A stretch of DNA of 64,000 nucleotides from Natrinema sp. HArc-T2 (GCF_041821085.1 NZ_JBGUAZ010000005.1:62001-126000); one strand, 5' to 3'. Shown: positions 7,989 through 17,404, counted from the first letter of the stretch. Program-made: numbers and translations. The notes: generated by a model from the letters alone, not told the origin.

Positions 7989-8954
7989 ATGCGCGCTGTA
8001 CGCCTTCACGAACACGGTGACGCGGACGTACTGCAGGTAGACGAGATCGACCGACCCGAGCCGGCTGCGGACGAACTCTTAGTCGAGGTCGCCGCTGCGG
8101 GCGTCAATCCCGTCGACACCTACTTCCGGGATGGGTCGTACGAGCCGGTTGACGTCCCCTTCACGCCCGGTGTCGACGTCTCGGGTGTCGTCGCCGCGGT
8201 GGGTGACGCCGTCGACGACTTCGACGCGGGAGACCGCGTCTACGGTACCGGCATCGGAAACGGTGGCTTTCAGGGTTCCTACGCCGAGTACGCGACGGTC
8301 CCGACCGACCGCGTCGTCCACCTTCCCGACGGTGCGGACCTGACCGAAGCTGGAGCTGCCGGCGTCGTCGCCGTCACCGCCTGGCGCGCGCTGATCGACC
8401 ACGCCGGCCTCGAACCCGCCGAGTACTGTCTGGTCCACGGCGGCTCGGGCGGCGTCGGCCACGCTGCCGTCCAGATCGGGGCCGCCGTGAGCGCGCGGGT
8501 GATTACGACGGCAGCCGAGGAGTATCACGACGCGCTCGCCGACGACGGAGCCGAGACGGTGTTAGACTACAGCCGTGACGACCTCGCAGACGCCGTCCTC
8601 GAGGCCTCCGACGGCGGCGTCGACGCCGTGCTCGACCATCGGCTGGACGACTACCTGCAGTTCGACGCGGACGTGGCCGCGACGGGTGCCCGCGTCGTCG
8701 GCATCGGCGAGAACAGCCCCGATCCGGGCTTTACGAACGACGGAGCCGCCCGCTCGAAGGACGTCACCTACCAGTTCATGAGTATGTTCAACACGCCCGA
8801 CCTGCGCGTCCCGCTGCGGGGCGTCGCCCACCTCATGAACACGGGTGCGCTGTCGATCGATACGGCACGGCGCTACGACCTCGAGGAGGCCGCCGACGCA
8901 CACCGCGCCGTGATGAACGAGAGTTTCCTCGGCAAGCTCGTGATCGAACCGTAA
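7989..8954 (+). CDS. NADPH:quinone oxidoreductase, zinc-less MDR family
   Basis: 321 aa from ATG 7989 (MRAVRLHEHGDADVL). A GTG at 7977 would add four residues, but the TATA box spacing supports 7989. The GroES-like N-terminal domain contains AGVNPVDTYFRDG, followed by the NADP-binding Rossmann motif GGSGGVGHAAVQIG. The structural and catalytic zinc cysteines of alcohol dehydrogenases are absent, which indicates the quinone oxidoreductase (zeta-crystallin) branch. It probably reduces quinones or enones with NADPH. Confidence 0.9.
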   Translation: MRAVRLHEHGDADVLQVDEIDRPEPAADELLVEVAAAGVNPVDTYFRDGSYEPVDVPFTPGVDVSGVVAAVGDAVDDFDAGDRVYGTGIGNGGFQGSYAEYATVPTDRVVHLPDGADLTEAGAAGVVAVTAWRALIDHAGLEPAEYCLVHGGSGGVGHAAVQIGAAVSARVITTAAEEYHDALADDGAETVLDYSRDDLADAVLEASDGGVDAVLDHRLDDYLQFDADVAATGARVVGIGENSPDPGFTNDGAARSKDVTYQFMSMFNTPDLRVPLRGVAHLMNTGALSIDTARRYDLEEAADAHRAVMNESFLGKLVIEP

Positions 8955-8974
8955 CGAGCCGTCGATCGAACCCG

Positions 8975-9373
8975 CTACTCGACGTTGCCCAGTCCGCGCA
9001 CGGCGTCGTCCCGCTCGAGCAGCGTCCGACCGCGCTCGCCGAGCGTGACCGTCTCGGTCTCGCGCTCGTAGTCGATCGCGTCTGCGGCGGCCAGCTTCGG
9101 GATATGGGTGTGATGTAACGAGATGCGGACGGCCCGCCGGTCCCGCGCGGAGACATCACCGTGATCCGAGATGGCGTTTGGCTCCGCAGTTGCTTCCTGA
9201 GTCGCGATCTCGACGACGAGTTCTGTGAGCGTCGCAGAGCCACCAGCCGCCTCGAGATACTGCAACACTACGCGACGTCGACGATGGGCCAGTAGCTCCA
9301 TCGCCGTATCAATGCCGTCTGACGACTCGCCGAACGCAGTGAGGCTCTCGGGGGACTGGAGGAGTGGAATCAT
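8975..9373 (-). CDS. DUF7344-type winged-helix regulator
   Basis: 132 aa from ATG 9373 (MIPLLQSPESL...); the longer reading frame upstream looks non-coding. The core AMELLAHRRRRVVLQYLEAAGGSA and the later SLHHTHIPKLAAADAIDYE are typical of the haloarchaeal DUF7344 winged-helix family, whose members are thought to be transcription regulators. No ligand domain is visible and the target is unknown. It is convergent with the quinone oxidoreductase gene, 20 bp away. Confidence 0.82.
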   Translation of the reverse strand: MIPLLQSPESLTAFGESSDGIDTAMELLAHRRRRVVLQYLEAAGGSATLTELVVEIATQEATAEPNAISDHGDVSARDRRAVRISLHHTHIPKLAAADAIDYERETETVTLGERGRTLLERDDAVRGLGNVE

Positions 9374-9544
9374 ACTCCCGGTAGGTTGTGGTGAGTACTT
9401 ATACTGAAAGGCAAAGTGCTTCGGGCATTCTGTCGTCCTCGAACGGTCACAGACAGCGACGAACCGAGAGACGCTCTCGAGTAGTCGCCGGCTGTTGCGA
9501 CATGGTCCCACTCGAAACAGGTGCCCGTGATACGGACTGGTCGA

Positions 9545-10552
9545 TTATACGAGGTCGGCGACGGCTTCCATCGTCGTCCGCTTGTCCTCCTCGGACAGGC
9601 CGTCGACGAACCCGATTCGGACGGCGTCGACGCCGTCGATTTCGCCGTAGTCTTCGACCCACTCACGGACTTCGTCAGGAGTGCCTGCGGGCGCTAATTC
9701 GTCGAGGACCTCGTCAGGAAGCGCTGCAGCCATCGCGTCGGTATCTCGCTCCTCCCACGCGGCCCGGATCTCTTCGACGACGTCCGGATAGCCCTGTTCT
9801 GCGACCGAGTCCCCGTAGTAGGGACCGTAGGCCCCGAGCATGAACGCGATCGTGCTACGGGCGTTCTCTCGCGCTTTTGCCCGGTCTTCGGATGCCATCC
9901 CGCGGACGATCGGGGCCACACGCAGGTCCGAAAGCTCCTTGTCCGCGAGGTCGGCACCGCGCTCGAGATCCTCGAGTCGCTCCCGAAGTCCGTCTTTCGT
10001 GAACAGTTGCGGAGCCCAGCCGTCGCCGAAGCGCCCGGCCATCTCGGTGGCTTTCGGGCCGAGCGTGCCCAGATCGATCGGCGGCGGGTTCTCGTGGGGG
10101 CCACGTTCGTAGTTCAGGCCCGGGATCTCGAAGACCTCGCCCTCGTAGGCGGGGGTGCCCTCATCGGAGACTCCGCGCATGATCTCGATCACTTCGCGGG
10201 TCCGGCGCAGCGGTCGGTCGAACGCCTTGCCGTGCCAGCGCTCGGTGATCGCCGGCGAGCTCGGGCCGATCCCGAATCGGAACCGACCATCGGTGGCGTC
10301 TTGCATCGTTAGCGCCGTCTGAGCGAGCATCGCGGGCGTTCGCCCGTACGGCGAGATGACATCGTTCGAGATGCCCAACTCCTCGGTGCGGTCGGCGGCA
10401 AGCGTCAGCGGCGGGATAATGTTCCAACCGGTCGTCTCGCCGACCGTAATCCGATCGAATCCCAGTTCTTCGGCCTGGACGGCCCGCTCGGCGACCCCCT
10501 GTGGCCGATCGTAGTCGCCGAGTTGCACCAGCAGATCCAGGTCGACGGTCAC
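9545..10552 (-). CDS. F420-dependent LLM-class oxidoreductase (TIGR04024-like)
   Basis: 335 aa starting from a GTG at 10552 (MTVDLDLLVQLGDYDRP), which fits family starts better than the ATG at 10609. The luciferase-like TIM barrel shows GFDRITVGETTGWN near the N-terminus, the RFRFGIGPSSPAITERWHG segment, and a late insertion typical of F420-using members. It should use reduced or oxidised F420 for hydride transfer; the substrate is unknown. A related enzyme lies at 36534-37517. Confidence 0.88.
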   Translation of the reverse strand: MTVDLDLLVQLGDYDRPQGVAERAVQAEELGFDRITVGETTGWNIIPPLTLAADRTEELGISNDVISPYGRTPAMLAQTALTMQDATDGRFRFGIGPSSPAITERWHGKAFDRPLRRTREVIEIMRGVSDEGTPAYEGEVFEIPGLNYERGPHENPPPIDLGTLGPKATEMAGRFGDGWAPQLFTKDGLRERLEDLERGADLADKELSDLRVAPIVRGMASEDRAKARENARSTIAFMLGAYGPYYGDSVAEQGYPDVVEEIRAAWEERDTDAMAAALPDEVLDELAPAGTPDEVREWVEDYGEIDGVDAVRIGFVDGLSEEDKRTTMEAVADLV

Positions 10553-10743
10553 GACACTCCCCTCCACGGCAGTCCTCGAGTCGCAACTCGCAGTCTCATC
10601 ACCGCACACCGCGGTACGAACTCACATAAAACGGTCGCGTTTCCGTCTCAGCCGACACGGAACCGGCCTGCCACTCGACCCACACACAATCACCTACTGA
10701 CATGTTCGGAACGCTTATCACGTTCTTGTGAGATCACGTACCA

Positions 10744-11613
10744 ATGGAACGACGCACGTTTCTCGCGTGTGCGTCTGCCGCTGCTGCCGGAACCGTCGGC
10801 GCGTCCGGGGCCGTCTCGGCCAGCAGCGACGACGACACGCTCACGGTCGAGGTCGTCCGTCACGCGTCCGTCGAGCCCACCAGCAGCGCACTCCCGTTCG
10901 TGCTCGAGGGCGGACGACTGTTCGCCGAAACGTGGACGGATGCGACGCCGGGATCGGCCACGGTGGAAGCCGACGCGGTGACAGGTGTCGACTTCGACAT
11001 CGAACCGTCGTACGAGGCGACGCTCGATGCGATCGAAGCCGACGACGCGCTTCCGTCTGATCGGACGCCCGAAACGGTGACACTGTTCGTCATCGACGAC
11101 GGGAGAGCCACTGCAGGGGCGATGCGGTCGTACGCTGGCGACGACGGCAGTGAGAACGGAACGCCGGGCGCGTATGGCTACGTCAACACCGCGCTCGGCG
11201 GGCTGTTCGGAGCGGGTGTCAGGATGCCGCGACCGTTGATTCGGAACTTCGCAGCCCACGAATGTGGCCACGCGGTACTTGGCTGGGCCGAGTTCCCGCA
11301 CTATCCGGCGGACGCGACCGTTCGCGACCCGTCACCGGGACTGCGCGCCCACAGTTGTGGCGCACAGGACCATCCTGCGGCCAGCGGCTGGTTCGTCCAC
11401 CACGGAATCACTGTGATGGCGACAGGCTACTCGGCACGGGAAAGCCGGAATACTCCACGAAGCCATCGGTTCGCAACGGAACAGGGTGCGGTGGGCGAGG
11501 CTGCCGCCCCCGTCGACGACACGTGGTCGTATTTCAACATGGACTACGTCCCTGCGTTCTCGCGGACTGCTCGAGCGGCGATGGACGCCCACTACCAGCA
11601 GTTCCTCTCGTGA
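10744..11613 (+). CDS. Tat-secreted putative zinc metalloprotease (HECGH motif)
   Basis: 289 aa. The N-terminus MERRTFLACASAAAAG has the RR-x-FL pattern and an Ala-rich core ending near AVSASS, a Tat signal without lipobox. The central region contains HECGHAVLGWAE (residues 172-183), an HExxH zinc-protease motif with the Gly and a 12th-position acidic residue spaced as in metzincins but Glu instead of His/Asp. Nearby HSCGAQDH and FVHHG offer further ligands. I do not recognise the family; protease activity is inferred from this motif and the export signal. A TATA-like CTTATC sits about 29 nt upstream of the ATG. Confidence 0.7.
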   Translation: MERRTFLACASAAAAGTVGASGAVSASSDDDTLTVEVVRHASVEPTSSALPFVLEGGRLFAETWTDATPGSATVEADAVTGVDFDIEPSYEATLDAIEADDALPSDRTPETVTLFVIDDGRATAGAMRSYAGDDGSENGTPGAYGYVNTALGGLFGAGVRMPRPLIRNFAAHECGHAVLGWAEFPHYPADATVRDPSPGLRAHSCGAQDHPAASGWFVHHGITVMATGYSARESRNTPRSHRFATEQGAVGEAAAPVDDTWSYFNMDYVPAFSRTARAAMDAHYQQFLS

Positions 11614-11726
11614 TCGCAGGAGATGCGTCGTAATCGGGTCAGTGGCGGCGATCGAACCGAGTATTTATTGCGAGACCGGACGCTATCGCAGAGACGACGA
11701 TCGGGTATAGCGGTGATTGACTCGCG

Positions 11727-13292
11727 GTGCGACACTCACAATATATGGCACAAAGGCTTCACGTCGATATACGGTCTAGTTGCAGTCTCGTCGGAACGGT
11801 ACTGAAATACCTCTCGCTGACGCTGCTGTTTCCGACCGTCGTCGCACTGTACTACCGGGAGTCGCCGATTCCCTTCCTCGTCGCGCTGGTCGTCGCCGTC
11901 GCCGTCGGGACGGGACTCGAGGCGCTCGAGCCCGACCCCTCCCTCGAACACCGCGAGGCGTTCTTACTCGTCGCGCTAACGTGGTTCGTTGTCCCGCTGG
12001 TAGGGACGATCCCGTATCTCGTCGCCGGGACGGGGACGATCGCAGACCCCGTCAACGCGCTGTTCGAGAGCATGAGTGGGTTTACAACCACGGGTGCGAC
12101 GGTCATGGGAAGTATCTCCGTCGAGACTCACTCGCGGTCGATCATGATGTGGCGACAGCTCACTCAGTGGCTCGGCGGGATGGGGATCCTCGTCCTCATG
12201 GTCGCGATCCTCTCGGAGCTTTCCGTTGGTGGGGTCCAGCTCATCCGGGAGGAAGCACCGGGCATCGAAGTCGAGAAACTGACGCCGCGGATCAGGGAGA
12301 CCGCGCGGGCGCTGTGGCTGATCTACGCCTGGTTTACGCTCGCCGCCGTGCTCGTCTACTACGGACTGCACCTCGCAGGAGTGGCCCCGAACATGACCTT
12401 CTACAACGCCGTCGCACACGCGCTCACGTCGCTGCCGACCGGCGGCTTCTCGCCGGAGGCCCGCAGCGCCGAAGCGTTCGCGCCGATCATCCAGTGGGCG
12501 ATCATGGTCTTCATGGTCGTCGCCGGGACGAACTTCGCGCTCTACTGGTACGCCTGGCGCGGTCACCTCGAGCGACTGACGGGAAACGCCGAGTTCCGGT
12601 CCTATCTGCTATCGATGGGGATCGTCGGCGGCCTCCTCTCGGCGCTGCTCTTTCTCGGCGTCGGCCTCGCGACCGTTCCCGAGGGAGTCGCGACGATTCC
12701 GGGAAGTCTCGAGCGATCGCTGCGCCACGGCCTCTTCCAGACGCTGGCGATCGTGACGACGACCGGCTACGCTAGCATGGACTTCAACACGTGGAGCGAG
12801 TCGACGCAGGTAATCCTCCTCTTCGCGATGTTTCTGGGCGGCTCAGCGGGTTCGGCAGCCGGTTCGATCAAGATCGTTCGCTGGTACGTCGTCGGGAAGT
12901 CCATGCGTCGGGAACTCTTCACGCTCGTTCACCCACAGGTGATTCGTCCGGTTCGAATGGGCGGCGTCGGCGACATCATCGACGAGGAGACGATCCACAG
13001 CATCTTCGTCTTCATGGCGCTGTTCCTGACGCTGTTCGTCGTCTCGAGCGTCCTGTTGTTCCTCGATTCCTATCGCACGCCCGACCTCTCGCTGTCGGCG
13101 CTCGAGGCAACCAGCGCCACGATCGCGACGCTTGGGAACGTCGGCCCGGGCGTTGGCGTCGTTGGGCCGATGAACAGCTACGAGCCGTTCTCCAACGCCG
13201 CGAAGCTCTACATGGTCTTTCTGATGTGGATCGGGCGGCTCGAGATCCTCTCCGTGCTGGTCATCCTGACGCCGGCGTACTGGCGCTCGTAG
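11727..13292 (+). CDS. trkH: TrkH-family potassium uptake membrane protein
   Basis: 521 aa from GTG 11727; ATG 11745 is an alternative six codons later. There are roughly ten transmembrane helices in the fourfold M1-P-M2 plan, with selectivity-filter-like loops SGFTTTGAT, LPTGGFS, VTTTGYAS and TLGNVGPG. TrkH/KtrB proteins carry K+ inward, which matters to salt-in haloarchaea. No TrkA/RCK regulator gene is adjacent, so the partner must be encoded elsewhere. The stop is followed directly by repeat copy A. Confidence 0.92.
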   Translation: MRHSQYMAQRLHVDIRSSCSLVGTVLKYLSLTLLFPTVVALYYRESPIPFLVALVVAVAVGTGLEALEPDPSLEHREAFLLVALTWFVVPLVGTIPYLVAGTGTIADPVNALFESMSGFTTTGATVMGSISVETHSRSIMMWRQLTQWLGGMGILVLMVAILSELSVGGVQLIREEAPGIEVEKLTPRIRETARALWLIYAWFTLAAVLVYYGLHLAGVAPNMTFYNAVAHALTSLPTGGFSPEARSAEAFAPIIQWAIMVFMVVAGTNFALYWYAWRGHLERLTGNAEFRSYLLSMGIVGGLLSALLFLGVGLATVPEGVATIPGSLERSLRHGLFQTLAIVTTTGYASMDFNTWSESTQVILLFAMFLGGSAGSAAGSIKIVRWYVVGKSMRRELFTLVHPQVIRPVRMGGVGDIIDEETIHSIFVFMALFLTLFVVSSVLLFLDSYRTPDLSLSALEATSATIATLGNVGPGVGVVGPMNSYEPFSNAAKLYMVFLMWIGRLEILSVLVILTPAYWRS

Positions 13293-13294
13293 TT

Positions 13295-13376
13295 ATACGG
13301 ACTCCTGTCAGTCAGTTCCAGTGGGACCGCGACCCGTCCTGCGGTTGCACCGGTAACTCGTGACAGCAGACCGTAT
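13295..13376. repeat. 82-bp palindromic repeat, copy A
   Basis: It is bounded by ATACGG (13295) and CCGTAT (13376). The two 41-nt halves are imperfect reverse complements, so it can fold into a long hairpin. Its reverse complement matches copy B (52828-52909) without gaps at about three quarters of positions. It fills the whole gap between the convergent trkH and ThDP-enzyme genes, so it may act as a two-way transcription stop. Confidence 0.7.
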
Positions 13377-15064
13377 CAATCGTGGACCAGCACGTCGAGC
13401 ACGTCCGGCCCGTCGCGGGCCAGCGCGTCCTCGAGTGCCCCCTCGATCTCGTCGGGCGTCTCGACCCGTTCGGCACGTGCGCCGTGGCTCTCGGCGTTTT
13501 TTACGAGATCTACCTCCGGCTCGAAGTCCATGCCGACGAACTCGTAGTCGTCTTCTTCGCCGCCCATGAGCGCGAGCGTGTTGTCCTTGAGGATGCGGTA
13601 GTTACGGTTGTCTGAGATGACGACCGTCAGATCGAGATCGTAGCGAGCGGCGCTGTAGATCGTGTGAGGATAGTACTGGTAGGAGCCGTCGCCGACGAAA
13701 CCGACCACGTCCTGCGGGTCGTCCCGCTGTGCTTCCGCGACGGCGGCCCCGACCGCCGCCGGCAGCCCGTAGCCGAGCCCGCCGCCCTTGTTCGAAATGT
13801 ACTGCTCGGGCTCGAGGTCCCACCGGTTGAGCATGACGAACTTCGAGGTGACGCCCTCGTCGACGATGGCGGCGTCGCCTGCAACGCGTTCCATGGCGTC
13901 GACCAGTTGGGCCTTCGAGGCGCGCGGGTCGTCCCCATCTCCTTCGCCGTAATCGCCCAGCTTGGCCTCGATCATCGCGTTAACGTCGGCGACCGCCTCG
14001 AGCCGGTCGGCCACGACATCGTCCGAGAGTCGACTCTGGGCACGCTCGGCGAGATCCTGCAGGACGAGTCCGGGATCGCCGACGACGGCCGCGTCGGCGG
14101 GCTGGTTCTTGCCGACCTGCCAGGCGTCGTCGCTGATATGGATGCAGGTCGTGTCGGGGTTGAACAGCGCCTCTTCGTGACGCGTAAGCGTCGTGTTCGT
14201 CGAGACGCCAACGAAGCAGATCGTATCGGTGTTCATCAGCATCGAAGCGAGTCCCTCGCTCGTCGGCAGATACGAGACCCACTGCTCGTGGTCGGTCGGG
14301 AAGTCAACCTCACAAGAGAGGATTTCGCCGTGGACGCGCGCCCCTGTCGCCTCCGCGAGGTCGACTGCCGCGGCGACGGCGTCGGCACCTGATCGGGCGA
14401 CGCCATCGCCGACGACTAGCACCGGTTCGTCCGCCTCGGCCAGCAGGTCGGCGGCGTGCTCGAGTTGTGCTGGATCACCACCACCGGCGTTCGGAATCGG
14501 GCCGAGCCGCTCGGGCTCGGCGTCAGTTTCGGCCATCGTCACGTCCAGCGGCAAGGCGAGGAAGACCGGGCCCGTCGGCGGTGTCAGCGCCACCCGGAAC
14601 GCCCGCCGGAGCATCGTCGGCAGCGCCGCCACGTCGCGGACCTCGTCTGACCACTTGCAGAACTGCCGGGCCATGTCGGCCAGTCGGCCCGAGAGGATCG
14701 GCTCCTCGTGGCGGAAGTCGGTGCTGTGATTGCCTGCGGTCACGACCAGCGGCGCGCCGGCGATCTTCGCCGCGTAGAGGTTGCCAAGCCCGTGGGCCAG
14801 CCCGGGCGTGATGTGGAGGTTCGCTACGCCAACCGGCGTGATCGAATCGTTGTGATGGGAATGGTACCGACGGCGCTGGGCGTAGCCACCGGCCATCCCG
14901 ATTGCGATGTCCTCGTGGAGGCCGAGTCGGTACTCGAGATCGCTCTCCGCGAGTGCGTTCATGATCGGCAGCTCGGTCGTTCCCGGGTTCCCGAAAACGT
15001 AGTCGACGCCGTAGGACTCAAGCGCGTCAGTAATGAGAGCTGCACCGGTGTAGCCACCTGTCAT
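13376..15064 (-). CDS. Thiamine-diphosphate-dependent decarboxylase, benzoylformate decarboxylase / acetolactate synthase-like
   Basis: 562 aa with the three-domain ThDP fold. The N-terminal pyrimidine-binding domain shows FGNPGTTELP and the conserved Glu in LGLHEDIAIGMAGGYAQ. A central domain follows, then the ThDP/Mg domain with GDGSYQYYP...DNRNY. GNPGTTELP and KWSDEV resemble benzoylformate decarboxylase more than acetolactate synthase. A basic, His-rich insertion (QRRRYHSHHND) occurs after the glutamate. The substrate is unknown; a 2-oxo acid is expected. Confidence 0.87.
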   Translation of the reverse strand: MTGGYTGAALITDALESYGVDYVFGNPGTTELPIMNALAESDLEYRLGLHEDIAIGMAGGYAQRRRYHSHHNDSITPVGVANLHITPGLAHGLGNLYAAKIAGAPLVVTAGNHSTDFRHEEPILSGRLADMARQFCKWSDEVRDVAALPTMLRRAFRVALTPPTGPVFLALPLDVTMAETDAEPERLGPIPNAGGGDPAQLEHAADLLAEADEPVLVVGDGVARSGADAVAAAVDLAEATGARVHGEILSCEVDFPTDHEQWVSYLPTSEGLASMLMNTDTICFVGVSTNTTLTRHEEALFNPDTTCIHISDDAWQVGKNQPADAAVVGDPGLVLQDLAERAQSRLSDDVVADRLEAVADVNAMIEAKLGDYGEGDGDDPRASKAQLVDAMERVAGDAAIVDEGVTSKFVMLNRWDLEPEQYISNKGGGLGYGLPAAVGAAVAEAQRDDPQDVVGFVGDGSYQYYPHTIYSAARYDLDLTVVISDNRNYRILKDNTLALMGGEEDDYEFVGMDFEPEVDLVKNAESHGARAERVETPDEIEGALEDALARDGPDVLDVLVHD

Positions 15065-15144
15065 GTGCTCTCATGACACACCAGTTCACATCAAGCCCCA
15101 TGGTTCGAACGGGCCAGTTCCAGCGCGTGCGGCCCCGGCCCGGG

Positions 15145-15152
15145 TATTATAC
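15145..15152 (+). promoter_or_regulatory. TATA box of the UbiA gene
   Basis: TATTATAC is centred 26 nt before ATG 15175, which fixes a leaderless start there and argues against the upstream ATGs at 15073 and 15109. Confidence 0.65.
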
Positions 15153-15174
15153 GACAGTTCGTTGTCGCTCGGAT

Positions 15175-16035
15175 ATGGCCCTCGCGAGGCACGGGACCGG
15201 GATGGGCGGGACGGCTCGAGCGCTCTGGTCACAGGTCCACCCTGTCTTCATGACGCCGCCGCTGGCCGCGTCGCTGTTCGGTGCGATCCTCGCCGGCACT
15301 GTCGATCCGCTGCTCGCGGCGATTCATCTCGTTGCGATGTTCGCAGCAGTCTATACGGCTCACGTCAAAGACGGCTACGTCGATTTCTACGTTCGGGGTG
15401 AGGACGACGACCATCCGTTGACTGAACGGGGATGTCGGCTCGCACTCGGGTTGTCGACGGCGACGGTCGCGCTGTGCTGTGTCGCCCTCGCTGTGCTCGT
15501 CAACGCCGTCGCGGTCGCGCTCGTCGTTCCGACGTGGGTGATCGCCTACCATCACGCACCACAACTGGATACGAACCCAGTGACGGCAACTTCCGGCTAC
15601 CCGCTCGGGATCGCCCTCTCGCTGCTCGGCGGGTACTACGTGCAGGCGACGACGATTTCGCCCGTCGCGCTCGCGTTCGCTGTCGTCTTCCTCGTCCTTC
15701 TTTCGGGCATCAAGGTGATCGACGACGCACAAGACTACGCGTACGACCGGTCGATCGAGAAACGAACCGTCGCGGTCGCAGTCGGCCCCGGTCGTGCCTA
15801 CGACGTCGCTTATGGGTTGATGGCTATCGCCCTGATGGCCGTCGCCGGGTTCGCCGCCGTGCGGTTGTTCCCCGTTACGGCGCTTCTCGCGGCGCTCGTG
15901 TTCGCAGGGGTCGCGGGAATCGCACGACGGGCCGGCCCCGAACTCGCGACCATGTTGCTCATCCGGGGCTCGTATCTCTTTCTCGCCGTGCTCGTCGCAG
16001 CCGTTCAGTTCGAGCCCCTTTCCGGGTTCGTCTGA
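15175..16035 (+). CDS. UbiA-family prenyltransferase
   Basis: 286 aa from ATG 15175. It has multiple hydrophobic helices and the two Asp-rich prenyl-diphosphate sites: a divergent first one (KDGYVDFY) and a clear second one (DDAQDYAYDRSIEKR). UbiA enzymes attach isoprenoid chains to aromatic rings or glycerol phosphates in the membrane (menaquinone, heme O, archaeal lipid synthesis). The non-standard first motif suggests a haloarchaeal side branch; the acceptor is unknown. The UbiD genes 5 kb away are not obviously linked. Confidence 0.85.
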   Translation: MALARHGTGMGGTARALWSQVHPVFMTPPLAASLFGAILAGTVDPLLAAIHLVAMFAAVYTAHVKDGYVDFYVRGEDDDHPLTERGCRLALGLSTATVALCCVALAVLVNAVAVALVVPTWVIAYHHAPQLDTNPVTATSGYPLGIALSLLGGYYVQATTISPVALAFAVVFLVLLSGIKVIDDAQDYAYDRSIEKRTVAVAVGPGRAYDVAYGLMAIALMAVAGFAAVRLFPVTALLAALVFAGVAGIARRAGPELATMLLIRGSYLFLAVLVAAVQFEPLSGFV

Positions 16036-16037
16036 GG

Positions 16038-16052
16038 CGGTCTGCTGTCAGT
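16038..16052. repeat. Fragment of the palindromic repeat family (copy E)
   Basis: GCGGTCTGCTGTCAG reproduces the conserved end of copies A-C (CGGTCTGCTGTCA on the reverse of copy A). It lies between convergent genes, as copies A and C do. Only this end is recognisable. Confidence 0.4.
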
Positions 16053-16069
16053 GCCAGAGCGCCTCTCGG

Positions 16070-16303
16070 CTACGATTCACAGCTCTGACAGCCCGATCGC
16101 AGGCGAAACACCACACCGATGAGACCGAGGGTGGCGATCGTGACCGCCAACTGTACGAACCCGCTGCTCAGCCCGCTGACGGCAGCGCCGCCGGCAACCG
16201 CGGTCCCACCGGCGACCGCGACGGTTCCGGTGCCGACACAGCAGAAACTCGCCAGCGTCGCAAGCCCCAGCAGCGACCCTCGAGAGGCAGACCCTGAGTC
16301 CAT
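16070..16303 (-). CDS. Small membrane protein with CC motif
   Basis: 77 aa with two hydrophobic helices separated by a Gly/Ala-rich turn. A CC pair occurs in the first helix (SFCCVGTGTVAV) and a C-terminal CQSC follows. Paired cysteines inside the first helix recall MerT-type metal transporters, but the similarity is too short to name it. It is convergent with the UbiA gene; no metal-related gene is adjacent. A real gene is likely because the membrane pattern and codon usage fit. Confidence 0.6.
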   Translation of the reverse strand: MDSGSASRGSLLGLATLASFCCVGTGTVAVAGGTAVAGGAAVSGLSSGFVQLAVTIATLGLIGVVFRLRSGCQSCES

Positions 16304-16446
16304 GCACGGCGTTCAGGTGGGCGGATAGAAATGTGTTGTGACGGTTTGCTAGCTTAGCAACCGCACGACTGCATCGACAAAACGAGACGGTCGCGTCCGA
16401 TCGGCGTCTCGTCGCTCTCAGCAGGTCACGTCAGCCACCGATTCGA

Positions 16447-16866
16447 TCAGGTATATTTCCCGACGAGGCTGCGAAGCTGCCCTTCCTGTTGCATGCCGAC
16501 GAGCTGTTCGGCGGGCTGACCGTCCGAAAACAGCACGAGCGTCGGGACGCCACGGACATTGTATTGAGCGGCGAGTTGCTGGTTTGCGTCGATGTCGACC
16601 TTCGCGACGGCCGCGTCGGTCTCGGCGGCGATCGTCTCGACAACCGGCTCGAGCATCTGACACGGCCCACACCAGTCGGCGTAGAAGTCAACGAGGACGA
16701 CGTCGTGTTCCGCGACAGTGTCGTCGAGCTCCGCCGACCCGTGGATCGAAATCGGCTCCGCCGGACTCTCCTGTGCCGACTCTGCGGGTGCTTCGCCTGC
16801 CGCGCGGTCGCGAAGCTCCTCGAGTTTCCGTTGGCGAATCTCCTCGAGCGTTTGATCGTCGGTCAT
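16447..16866 (-). CDS. Thioredoxin with N-terminal extension
   Basis: 139 aa from ATG 16866 (MTDDQTLEEIRQRKLEELRDR). A charged helical extension of about 40 residues precedes a complete thioredoxin domain with the redox centre DFYADWCGPCQMLEPV and the cis-Pro loop RGVPTL. The reductant could be the flavoprotein encoded at 19277, but that is speculation. The upstream region contains an inverted TTGTG...CACAA arrangement at about 16900-16916. Confidence 0.92.
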   Translation of the reverse strand: MTDDQTLEEIRQRKLEELRDRAAGEAPAESAQESPAEPISIHGSAELDDTVAEHDVVLVDFYADWCGPCQMLEPVVETIAAETDAAVAKVDIDANQQLAAQYNVRGVPTLVLFSDGQPAEQLVGMQQEGQLRSLVGKYT

Positions 16867-16993
16867 AGCCGCCGATACGAGATACATCGCCTTAGTTGTT
16901 TTGTGTGATAGGCACAATACAGCGCACGTAAGGAGCGATCAGCGACGAGTGGAGACACCGTCGATTCGGGCGACGACCGATATCGGGAGCGAC

Positions 16994-17404
16994 CTACTCG
17001 TCGTGTCGGGCCGGCGAGCGTCCGTCACGAGCGGACTCGTAGGTATCCTCGAACTCCTGAATCAGCATGCCGGTGCGAGCGTACCAGTCGTTGAGAAGTC
17101 GTTGCATGTCGGCTGCGAGTGCGTCCGGTTCGCGCACCCGATAGACGTAATAGTAGCCGCCGCTCTCGTAGTTCCGCTGTTCTTGGGTGACGAACCCGGT
17201 GTCGAGCAGCCGGGAGATCGACCGGTAGGCGGTCGACCGGTCACGACCGATGCCGTCAGCGACGTCGTCGACCGTCAGCGGGTCGTCCACAGTTACCAGC
17301 AGCCTGAACACTGTTCGATCGAGCTCTTTGAGCCCGTGGACGCACTCGAGGAGATCGATACACTGCAGCTCTTGGTCGAGGTATTCGCTCACCGAATCGG
17401 TCAT
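16994..17404 (-). CDS. TrmB-like winged-helix transcription regulator
   Basis: 136 aa. An N-terminal wHTH (about residues 25-75) reads LDRTVFRLLVTVDDPLTVDD and GRDRSTAYRSISRLLDTGFV. A GGYYYVYR beta wing and a C-terminal helix, probably for dimer formation, follow. There is no sugar- or metal-binding domain. It diverges from the DUF302 gene (248-bp gap), a pairing that suggests it controls that gene. The same TTCCCA...YACA motif found before two sulfur genes lies upstream of its own TATA, consistent with a shared or autoregulatory circuit. Confidence 0.82.
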   Translation of the reverse strand: MTDSVSEYLDQELQCIDLLECVHGLKELDRTVFRLLVTVDDPLTVDDVADGIGRDRSTAYRSISRLLDTGFVTQEQRNYESGGYYYVYRVREPDALAADMQRLLNDWYARTGMLIQEFEDTYESARDGRSPARHDE

